From: Legionella genomosp. 1
GTDB lineage: Bacteria > Pseudomonadota > Gammaproteobacteria > Legionellales > Legionellaceae
NCBI GenBank assembly: GCA_945865355.1
Contig: CAMBDN010000042.1
Span: 1-13,663 of the forward strand
Length of the DNA: 13,663 nt
Direction of reading: 5' to 3'
In this document: positions 1 through 5,774 of the stretch, one piece after another
How the letters are laid out: each line of letters opens with the position of its first letter
Numbering within the stretch: the first letter of the stretch is position 1
The notes under the pieces: model-generated
What the model saw: only the letters and a program-made list of their open reading frames with translations
Databases searched by the model: none
Told to the model about the DNA's origin: nothing
Translations under genes and position numbers: made by a program

Positions 1-509
1 GTGATCCCACGAGGAATGACAGCGATCATCCCAGGGGAAATTTCAAGCACACCAAATTCAGTTCGCAAGCGGATTTTGCCTTGATAGGGTACGAAAAGTA
101 ATTCGCCGTCACTATTACTAAAATACCGCGTGGTCATCGATAGATCGCATTGATACAGATAAGCATTTACCAAGTGATTACCGGCTAAATGGAATAGGCC
201 ATCGATAAAATCTTGGTTAAATTTAGGAGCAGGCTGTGGAGACCAACGCAGGGGATTGGGAGCAAGCTTAGGCGCAAATTTTTCGTAAATTGCATCTTGA
301 TAGGGGGTGTAGTCGTGATGGACGACCGACGGAAGCGCTCGATATAACCAACTGCTCAAGTTGCTGTGCCTTGGCCTTGTAAATGCGCTACCACTTAATT
401 GTTCGGCGTAGAGTCCCAAAGCACATTTCTGCGGAGAATTCTGTATTGCAGGCAAGGCTCCCGGAATAGCTTCACTGACATGATGGTTTCCAAATCCTAC
501 TAAATACAT
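1..509 (-). CDS. hmgA: Homogentisate 1,2-dioxygenase, N-terminal part (runs off left edge)
   Basis: Homogentisate 1,2-dioxygenase is the cytoplasmic Fe(II) enzyme that opens the homogentisate ring to maleylacetoacetate in tyrosine and phenylalanine breakdown. In Legionella its substrate is also the precursor of the brown pyomelanin pigment. About 169 codons are present. The family's N-terminal signature is clear: a GFGN motif close to the start, then PGALPAIQNSPQK, LYAEQLSGSAFTRPR and, further on, PYQGKIRLRTEFGVLEISPG. The family is usually a little over 400 residues, so more than half, including the catalytic metal ligands, lies outside the window. The ATG at 507-509 is preceded by GGAGAAG, which supports this start. 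The gene is divergent from yebC. Identification is confident; integrity of the rest cannot be judged. Confidence 0.95.
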   Translation of the reverse strand, partial: MYLVGFGNHHVSEAIPGALPAIQNSPQKCALGLYAEQLSGSAFTRPRHSNLSSWLYRALPSVVHHDYTPYQDAIYEKFAPKLAPNPLRWSPQPAPKFNQDFIDGLFHLAGNHLVNAYLYQCDLSMTTRYFSNSDGELLFVPYQGKIRLRTEFGVLEISPGMIAVIPRGI

Positions 510-541
510 CGGTCTTCTCCGTTGTTATTACCGTTTGACCA

Positions 542-570
542 ATAATTGCATTCAGTTGAAGGCTAGTCAA
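542..570 (-). promoter_or_regulatory. Predicted sigma-70 promoter of hmgA
   Basis: On the minus strand, TTGACT (565-570) and AATTAT (542-547) are separated by 17 bases. They lie about 33 bp upstream of the hmgA start codon, leaving a short leader that carries the ribosome binding site. The -35 matches the consensus at 5 of 6 positions and the -10 at 4 of 6. This is a sequence prediction only. Confidence 0.45.
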
Positions 571-650
571 TCTGCTTGGTTCTTTGTAAGCATCGCTGAT
601 TTAATTTAAAACCATCCTCATCTAGCGTTCTTTTTCATTGGTCGTCATTG

Positions 651-656
651 TATAAT
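651..656 (+). promoter_or_regulatory. Predicted -10 element for the yebC-ruvC-ruvA operon
   Basis: A perfect TATAAT lies 33 bp before the yebC ATG. No good -35 is seen; the best hexamer at 17-bp spacing is TTCTTT (628-633). It is the only convincing -10 between the divergent hmgA and yebC genes on this strand. Confidence 0.4.
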
Positions 657-688
657 TTCATTCATTGAACAATTTATGGAGTGTAGCA

Positions 689-1426
689 ATGGCGGGTCAT
701 AGTAAATGGGCTAATATCAAATTTCGTAAAGGTTTACAGGACGCGAAGCGTGGGAAAATTTTTACCAAATTAATACGGGAAATATCTGTCGCTGCGCGCA
801 TGGGAGGGGGGGATGAATCTTCTAATGCAAGACTTAGAGATGCGGTGAGCAAGGCGCTCAAAGCCAATATGAAGCGTGATACCGTTGATAATGCGATTAA
901 GCGAGGTGTAGGTGGCCTTGAGGGCGCTCACATGGTGGAAATGCGCTATGAGGGGTATGGACCTGGTGGGGTGGCTGTCTTGGTTGATTGTTTATCTGAT
1001 AATAAAAATCGTACCGTATCAGAAGTTAGACATGCGTTTACCAAGCATGGTGGCAATTTAGGGACAGATGGTTCCGTGGCCTATCTATTCAATGAGCAAG
1101 GTGAGATATTGTTAGCGCCAACTGATCGTGAAGATCAAGCGATGGATGTTGCTATCGAAGCAGGAGCTACTGATGTTGTCGTTGAGGAAGGTCAAATTGA
1201 GGTGATTACGACGGCTGATACTTATCACGCCATTTTGTCTGCATTAATGGCAGAGAAACTCGAGGTAGAACACTCTCATGTCACAATGCGTGCTCAAACG
1301 ACGGTTTCGTTGGATAAAGAAACGGCTGAAAATTTAGAGAAATTAATTGATATGTTAGAAGATTTGGACGACGTCCAGCACGTGCATAGCAATGCCGAAT
1401 ACGCCTTAATTGAATCTGTTGAGTAA
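689..1426 (+). CDS. yebC: YebC/PmpR family protein (TACO1 family)
   Basis: YebC-family proteins were long annotated as DNA-binding transcriptional regulators. More recent work ties the family (TACO1 in mitochondria) to translation of difficult peptide stretches. The 245-residue product starts with the family signature MAGHSKWANIKFRKG and has the usual length. Other conserved stretches are GGGDESSNARLRDAV, ANMKRDTVDNAIKRG, YEGYGPGGVAVLVDCLSDN and the central GGNLGTDGSVAYLF. I chose the ATG at 689 because the signature begins there and GGAG lies 7 bases upstream. A longer in-frame TTG start at 665 would add eight non-conserved residues. The TAA stop overlaps the ruvC ATG (TAATG), so the two are probably translationally coupled. 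A yebC-ruvC neighbourhood is common in proteobacteria. Confidence 0.95.
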   Translation: MAGHSKWANIKFRKGLQDAKRGKIFTKLIREISVAARMGGGDESSNARLRDAVSKALKANMKRDTVDNAIKRGVGGLEGAHMVEMRYEGYGPGGVAVLVDCLSDNKNRTVSEVRHAFTKHGGNLGTDGSVAYLFNEQGEILLAPTDREDQAMDVAIEAGATDVVVEEGQIEVITTADTYHAILSALMAEKLEVEHSHVTMRAQTTVSLDKETAENLEKLIDMLEDLDDVQHVHSNAEYALIESVE

Positions 1427-1920
1427 TGACAATTATCTTAGGGATAGATCCCGGATCGCGCATAACGGGATATGGGCTGATCAAGGAAAGTAAGCGAACG
1501 TTGCAGTATATTGATAGTGGCTGCATTCGCACCTCTGATGGGGAATTAAGTCAACGGTTGTTGCAGATTTTTAATGGCGTCTGCCAACTCATGGAAACAT
1601 ATTCTCCTGATGAGGTTGCTATCGAAGAAATATTTATGCACCAAAATCCAAATTCAGCACTCAAATTAGGGCATGCACGTGGAGTGGCGATGGTTGCCTG
1701 TGCTTCACATCGACTGAATGTAAGTGAATATTCTGCACGAGAAGTTAAGCAATCTGTGGTTGGTTATGGTGCTGCACAAAAGAGTCAAGTTAAGCATATG
1801 GTCGTAAATTTACTCATGTTAACTAGCTCTCCACAAAGTGATGCGGCTGATGCCCTAGCTATCGCAATTTGCCACAGCCACATGAGAAATGGATTACTTA
1901 GTAGGAGAAAAATTCGATGA
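1426..1920 (+). CDS. ruvC: Holliday junction resolvase RuvC
   Basis: RuvC is the homodimeric Mg-dependent endonuclease that cuts Holliday junctions symmetrically in recombinational repair, working with the RuvAB branch-migration motor. The 164-residue product has the normal length. All four acidic catalytic residues of the RNase H-like fold are visible: D8 in LGIDPG, E67 in VAIEE, and D139 and D142 in SDAADALA. The RSQVKHMV-type basic region is present as QKSQVKHMV. The start ATG shares one base with the yebC stop, and the TGA stop overlaps the ruvA start (ATGA), so yebC, ruvC and ruvA should be one transcript. Nothing suggests loss of function. Confidence 0.97.
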   Translation: MTIILGIDPGSRITGYGLIKESKRTLQYIDSGCIRTSDGELSQRLLQIFNGVCQLMETYSPDEVAIEEIFMHQNPNSALKLGHARGVAMVACASHRLNVSEYSAREVKQSVVGYGAAQKSQVKHMVVNLLMLTSSPQSDAADALAIAICHSHMRNGLLSRRKIR

Positions 1921-2510
1921 TTGGGTGGCTGAGCGGACAAGTTGTTGATAGACATAACCCCGGTAAATTGGTTGTCGATGTCAATGGGGTAGGTTATGAC
2001 GTAGAAACGTCATTGCCAACTTTTTTTCAAGTTGAGGCGCAAAAAGGGGTTATTGGCTTACATATTCATACGGTTGTACGTGAGGATGCATTGCTATTGT
2101 ATGGGTTTCTTGATAAACAAGAACGCGCACTATTTAGAGCACTTATCAAGGTGAATGGGGTGGGTCCTAAAATGGCGATTACGGTTCTTTCAAGTATAAG
2201 CCCAGATGAATTTATTCAATGTATTCATCAACAAAATACTGCGTTGCTAACAAAGCTACCCGGAATTGGTAAAAAGACTGCAGAGCGATTGGTCGTTGAG
2301 ATGAAAGATAGCTTGCAGCAGTTGCCCCACTCTGTCCGTTTGCAAGACAGTCCACCGATTCATGAGCGAGAGCAGGATGAAGCAATTAAAGCGCTGGAAT
2401 CTTTAGGTTATAAACAACAAGAAGCTGTTAAAGCGATTAATAAAATTGATGTTGGCACTAAGACCTGCGAACAATTAATACGTCAAGCATTACAGATTTT
2501 AGCAAAGTAG
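1917..2510 (+). CDS. ruvA: Holliday junction branch migration protein RuvA
   Basis: RuvA binds the four-way junction as a tetramer and loads the RuvB ATPase. The 197-residue product has the full three-domain layout. An N-terminal OB-fold begins MIGWLSGQVVD. A central domain carries two helix-hairpin-helix motifs (KVNGVGPKMAITVLSS near residues 77-92 and KLPGIGKKTAERLVVEMKD near 112-130). A C-terminal RuvB-binding helical domain contains EAIKALESLGYKQQEAVKAI. It overlaps ruvC by 4 bp. ruvB, which often follows ruvA directly, is not here: the next gene is on the opposite strand. ruvB must therefore be elsewhere on the chromosome if present. Confidence 0.97.
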   Translation: MIGWLSGQVVDRHNPGKLVVDVNGVGYDVETSLPTFFQVEAQKGVIGLHIHTVVREDALLLYGFLDKQERALFRALIKVNGVGPKMAITVLSSISPDEFIQCIHQQNTALLTKLPGIGKKTAERLVVEMKDSLQQLPHSVRLQDSPPIHEREQDEAIKALESLGYKQQEAVKAINKIDVGTKTCEQLIRQALQILAK

Positions 2511-2584
2511 AGCCGAACAGCGCCCTTGGGGGGCAATGCAACCAGGCTTATCTGTTGTTCTTAGTGTTATGACTAAAAACATTG

Positions 2585-2620
2585 GTTGCAAGACGGCAAA
2601 TCAGTCAATGAACTTGCAAC
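2585..2620. repeat. Inverted repeat downstream of ruvA
   Basis: GTTGCAAG (2585-2592) and CTTGCAAC (2613-2620) are perfect 8-bp inverted arms separated by 20 bases. It sits in the space between the convergent ruvA and tpx genes. It could be a weak hairpin or a protein-binding site; no T-run follows it. Confidence 0.35.
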
Positions 2621-2629
2621 TATTTTCAA

Positions 2630-2656
2630 AGTCTATAAAGAAACTATTTATAGACT
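2630..2656. terminator. Possible bidirectional terminator between ruvA and tpx
   Basis: AGTCTATAAA (2630-2639) and TTTATAGACT (2647-2656) form a perfect 10-bp inverted repeat around a 7-base loop. Its position between converging genes suits a transcription end point for both. The stem is AT-rich and no strong T-tract follows on either strand, so a classical intrinsic terminator is not certain. Confidence 0.4.
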
Positions 2657-2685
2657 GTAGGATAAAATATATGCCGGAATATCAA

Positions 2686-3195
2686 TCAGGATTGTGTCAG
2701 CAATTTATCTAATGCTGCTTGATAGTTGGGGGGATTTGAAACATCGGTAACCAACTCATGATAAATCACTCGATGATTCGAATCTAGAACAATAACCGCC
2801 CGCGCAAGTAGGCCAGCAAGTGAGCCATCCGCAATGGTTAAGCCAAATAAATCACCGAACTCACGGTTACGAAAATCAGAAAGAAAGGTTATTGCCTTTA
2901 ATTGTTCACCACTAATGACACGTTTTAGTGCAAATGGTAAATCCATTGAAATACACAGTATTTCAATATCATGATTGTTCAATGCAGCATTTTGGAATTT
3001 TTTTACCGACTCAAAGCAAATTTGGGTATCAATGCTGGGATAAACATTAATCAGTACCGCCTTGTTTTTAAAATCATCTAAAGAGCAGGTTGTGAGATCA
3101 GTCTTCGTCACAATAAAATTTGGGGCTACGCTACCTATTTCAGGGAGCTCTCCATAAGTATGTAATTTTTTTTCCTTTAAATAAATAATTCCCAT
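2686..3195 (-). CDS. tpx: Thiol peroxidase (Tpx family) lacking the usual resolving cysteine
   Basis: Tpx is a thioredoxin-dependent peroxiredoxin that reduces H2O2 and organic peroxides. The 169-residue product matches Tpx along its length: GSVAPNF near 21-27, the active-site stretch NVYPSIDTQIC ending in peroxidatic C60 with T57, CISMDLPFA at 81-89, FRNREFG near 108-114, and LARAVIVLD including the conserved R132. In E. coli Tpx the resolving cysteine follows the LPFAQSRF segment. Here the aligned residue is I94 (LPFALKRVI), so the normal C60-C95 type disulfide cannot form. C37 and C81 are the only other cysteines. The start ATG has GGAGA upstream. It lies 24 bp after the EEP gene on the same strand, so cotranscription is likely, and oxyR is divergent from that pair. 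Family assignment is firm; mechanism is open. Confidence 0.9.
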   Translation of the reverse strand: MGIIYLKEKKLHTYGELPEIGSVAPNFIVTKTDLTTCSLDDFKNKAVLINVYPSIDTQICFESVKKFQNAALNNHDIEILCISMDLPFALKRVISGEQLKAITFLSDFRNREFGDLFGLTIADGSLAGLLARAVIVLDSNHRVIYHELVTDVSNPPNYQAALDKLLTQS

Positions 3196-3219
3196 ATTAT
3201 TTCTCCAATCTTATGATCA

Positions 3220-4572
3220 TTAGAACGTTATTCGTGGTGCATAAGTTGCATCGTTTTGACCTAAAATATCTACAGCGTTTTCTGCTTCGTCAATTGAGAT
3301 CACTCTTTGTACCGGTAAATCGAAAGAAGGACTGGCACTTGATCTATACGTACCTTCATCTTTGAAATGCACTCGCAAAGGCATTTCTACGGGTGGTGAT
3401 AAAGGCAGATCACTGATACGTTCAACGTCTATTTGGCTGACTTGAACATTGCTCAGGACAGCATCAATACTATTGTTCATGTTACCATAATCATTGCCTG
3501 CCATCGTGCCAAGCTTTGGGTAAAACAATTTAGGATTATCAAAAAACCTCCGGGTGTGGTTATAATCACCGGGAAGAAAGCACTCAATCTCTTCATCGGG
3601 ACTGGTTTTTAACGTATTTATTTTTTCTATAATATCATGAAGATGATTCGCTTTACCTCCAGGATGATGCACAGAGCCAACAATCAATTCCATGCCCGTT
3701 TCTTTGTTTTTAAATCGAGCAATGATGCATGGTTTTTTATTATTATCCAAAGCACAAAAAAAGGGAGGACCTATGACTTCAAACTTTTTTGGATCATAAA
3801 ATATAACGCAATGATCCTTTGTGTCCTGGTTAATGCGATGAACTAAACTTTCTTTATTGGGTAATAATGACTGAATATCAGTAGGATTAGTGCATTCTTG
3901 AAGACACAAAAAATCTGTATCGCTTAGTTTTTCAATTAGTGATTTATTTTCCTTTAACTTCTTGAAACGATTACTCCATTTCAATGCGCCAAGCTCATGG
4001 TTTATATGATAAATCAAGTCTACGCTATGTTGAATAGCTAACTGAAATTCATGTGCATCTTTATGTTCTGAATCTAACAATGTTTTAGCTATGGCATCCC
4101 TTGACTCTTTTACCAATATTTGATTTTCAGTGGCTTTTTGCGGATCTCTGTTTTTCGCTAATCTCGACTCATATTTCTGTAACGAATTGAACTGTTCCAG
4201 TAACTTTCTATCAAAAGTAATAACGTCATTAATTTGTTTATCATAGAGAAATTGTCCAAGCTCTGAAAAATAATAATAAAGTTTATTGCGATTTTCGACT
4301 CCTCCATAAATATTATTTGGAGCCAAGTTAGCTAATAACTCACTAGTACCTGAAATATTCATAAAGTTATTATAAAGATGCTCATCAGCGAGCATATTCC
4401 AACTGATGAGAGACGTTGATTCAGTACCATTTTTAGCGAGGATTTTAATCGGTAAATGATCTGAAACGCCTTCTTGAATCAACCCAAGACGGTGCGCACT
4501 GGTTCCTCGCCGAAAAGCGCAACCAGCTAAATTTCTTTCCAGTAGGAACTTGATCATTTTATAATCAGGCAT
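3220..4572 (-). CDS. Endonuclease/exonuclease/phosphatase-fold protein with apparently permuted motif order; effector candidate
   Basis: This 450-residue protein has the metal-dependent DNase I-like/EEP catalytic set: SWN (W58-N59), LQE (E226), VHHPGG (H302-H303), GDYN (D336, N338) and SIDAVLSN (D370). Members cut nucleic acids or remove phosphates from lipids or nucleotides; the substrate here cannot be told. The last EEP motif, SDHxP, instead lies near the N-terminus (S37-D38-H39-L-P), before SWN. About 165 residues, largely charged and predicted helical, separate SWN from LQE, far more than in minimal members. No signal peptide or membrane segment is evident. The C-terminal tail has acidic residues (SIDEAENAVD) and isoleucine at -3, loosely like Dot/Icm secretion signals, so an effector role is a guess. 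A perfect AGGAGGT four bases before the ATG fixes the start. It precedes tpx by 24 bp. Confidence 0.75.
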   Translation of the reverse strand: MPDYKMIKFLLERNLAGCAFRRGTSAHRLGLIQEGVSDHLPIKILAKNGTESTSLISWNMLADEHLYNNFMNISGTSELLANLAPNNIYGGVENRNKLYYYFSELGQFLYDKQINDVITFDRKLLEQFNSLQKYESRLAKNRDPQKATENQILVKESRDAIAKTLLDSEHKDAHEFQLAIQHSVDLIYHINHELGALKWSNRFKKLKENKSLIEKLSDTDFLCLQECTNPTDIQSLLPNKESLVHRINQDTKDHCVIFYDPKKFEVIGPPFFCALDNNKKPCIIARFKNKETGMELIVGSVHHPGGKANHLHDIIEKINTLKTSPDEEIECFLPGDYNHTRRFFDNPKLFYPKLGTMAGNDYGNMNNSIDAVLSNVQVSQIDVERISDLPLSPPVEMPLRVHFKDEGTYRSSASPSFDLPVQRVISIDEAENAVDILGQNDATYAPRITF

Positions 4573-4667
4573 TATACCTCCTGCGTTAAATAAGTAGTTA
4601 CACTATAATCGTAGCCATATAAAGTGAAATTGGTGAAGTTATTCGCTTGAAAAAAAAGCCTATCGCT

Positions 4668-4697
4668 ATTGTAAGGCATAATCATGACTCCCGTTAA
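4668..4697 (-). promoter_or_regulatory. Candidate promoter of the EEP-tpx pair
   Basis: On the minus strand, TTAACG (4692-4697) and TACAAT (4668-4673) are spaced by 18 bases, about 95 bp before the EEP start codon. The -35 is poor and overlaps the tandem TTAAT repeat described separately, as expected for an activator-dependent promoter. A second -10-like TATAGT at 4602-4607 is closer to the gene but has no well-spaced -35. Confidence 0.3.
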
Positions 4698-4711
4698 TGT
4701 TCTGTTAATGT
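4693..4711. promoter_or_regulatory. Tandem GTTAATGT repeat resembling a PmrA box
   Basis: GTTAATGT occurs at 4693-4700 and again at 4704-4711, a period of 11 bp. PmrA-type regulators bind two direct half-sites of the form YTTAAK with 5 bases between them, and the Legionella consensus is recalled as cTTAAtatT repeated after 2 bases. Both halves match TTAAT but have G instead of a pyrimidine first. The site lies between the divergent EEP-tpx and oxyR genes, and pmrA is encoded nearby. Confidence 0.4.
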
Positions 4712-4737
4712 ACAATCATAAGAATATCCCATCAACT

Positions 4738-4767
4738 TTGATATGTATAATATATTGATGTTATAAT
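4738..4767 (+). promoter_or_regulatory. Predicted sigma-70 promoter of oxyR
   Basis: TTGATA (4738-4743) and a perfect TATAAT (4762-4767) are separated by 18 bases. A start site near 4774 would leave a leader of about 27 bases containing the GAGG ribosome binding site. A second TATAAT lies at 4746-4751 but lacks a -35. Confidence 0.55.
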
Positions 4768-4769
4768 TT

Positions 4770-4788
4770 CGATAAGTTTTTTTTATCG
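4770..4788. promoter_or_regulatory. Inverted repeat at the oxyR transcription start
   Basis: CGATAA (4770-4775) and TTATCG (4783-4788) are perfect inverted arms with a 7-base T-rich centre. The arrangement of two 4-6 bp arms around 7 bases is like half of an OxyR operator (ATAG-N7-CTAT), although the bases do not fit exactly. Autoregulation by OxyR bound here is possible but unproven. Confidence 0.25.
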
Positions 4789-4800
4789 TTGAGGCTGTCT

Positions 4801-5688
4801 ATGAATATCCGAGATCTTGAATATTTGATTGCTTTGGCTAATTTGGGGCATTTTGGAAAAGCTGCTGATGCGTGCTTTGTGACCCAGCCTGCCCTTAGTA
4901 TGCAAATCAAAAAACTTGAAGGGTATCTTGGCGTTCAATTATTAGAGCGAACCAACAAATCCGTATCATTAACAGATACCGGGGCGACCATTGTGGCGTT
5001 GGCACGTCAAATATTGCAGAAAACAGATGAGCTGCGTGAAGCCGCGAAAGCAGCTATTGATCCATTGGGTGGTGAAATTAGACTGGGGATTTTCCCAACA
5101 TTGGGGCCTTGGTTACTGCCTCATATTATGCCGATTTTAGCAAAATCATTGCCTAACATATCGTTTTATCTTGTTGAAGAAAAAACAGACGTATTGATTG
5201 ATCAACTTAAAAATGGTGTATTGCATGCAGCCATTCTTGCACTTCCAGTATATGACAAAGGGTTGACTGCATCCTGCTTGTTTGAAGAGGAATTTCTGCT
5301 TGCAGTGCCTCATAATCATCCATTATCAATCGATAAATTCATCAAAAAAGAGGCAATAGATCATGAGAAATTGTTATTGCTGGATGACGGGCATTGCATG
5401 AAAAATCAAGTGATGAATTTTTGCAGCCAGATGGATCATTCAAACAATCATACTTTCAGGGCAACAAGCTTAGAGGTATTACGGCATATGGTTGTAGCCG
5501 GAGCAGGTATAACATTAATGCCAAAATTGTCAACTGAAAGATGCGGTTTGCTTTCATATATTCCATTTGGTTCGCTAAAACCAGTGCGCTCAATTGGGCT
5601 TGTTTATAAAGCGTCGACATCCAAAAAAATACTGTTTCAAGAAATGGAATCTCAAATCATACAAATCATGGGGACTGTGCTTCAATAA
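4801..5688 (+). CDS. oxyR: Peroxide-responsive LysR-type regulator OxyR
   Basis: OxyR is a tetrameric LysR-family activator that forms an intramolecular disulfide on contact with H2O2 and then switches on antioxidant genes. The 295-residue product begins MNIRDLEYLIALA and has the winged helix-turn-helix in the first 60 residues (FVTQPALSMQIKKLEGYLG, then LLERTNK). The regulatory domain carries the redox pair C199 and C208 in LLDDGHCMKNQVMNFC, at the same numbers as in E. coli, plus FRATSLEVLRHMV and GAGITLMP. This supports true OxyR rather than another LysR regulator. I chose the ATG at 4801, which has GAGG six bases upstream, over a TTG four codons earlier. The gene faces away from the EEP-tpx pair, which it probably regulates, and converges on pmrB. 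Confidence 0.95.
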   Translation: MNIRDLEYLIALANLGHFGKAADACFVTQPALSMQIKKLEGYLGVQLLERTNKSVSLTDTGATIVALARQILQKTDELREAAKAAIDPLGGEIRLGIFPTLGPWLLPHIMPILAKSLPNISFYLVEEKTDVLIDQLKNGVLHAAILALPVYDKGLTASCLFEEEFLLAVPHNHPLSIDKFIKKEAIDHEKLLLLDDGHCMKNQVMNFCSQMDHSNNHTFRATSLEVLRHMVVAGAGITLMPKLSTERCGLLSYIPFGSLKPVRSIGLVYKASTSKKILFQEMESQIIQIMGTVLQ

Positions 5689-5725
5689 TACAGGCCTTTG
5701 TTACTTTATCAACGCTTAATTGGTT

Positions 5726-5766
5726 GGCTGTTCCATTGCTTTCCAGGACCGAACAGCGGCTGTTCC
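5726..5766. repeat. Direct and inverted repeats between oxyR and pmrB
   Basis: GGCTGTTCC occurs at 5726-5734 and 5758-5766. GAACAGC (5751-5757) can pair with either copy, giving two mutually exclusive hairpins, one with a very tight loop. The site lies between the convergent ends of oxyR and pmrB and may help end transcription, but no T-tract accompanies it. Confidence 0.3.
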
Positions 5767-5774
5767 TAAGGTAC

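Noticed and set aside
4655..4675. CTATCGCTAT near the EEP gene as an OxyR site
   Set aside because: The two CTAT units are direct and too close; OxyR sites are ATAG/CTAT inverted units separated by 7 bases.
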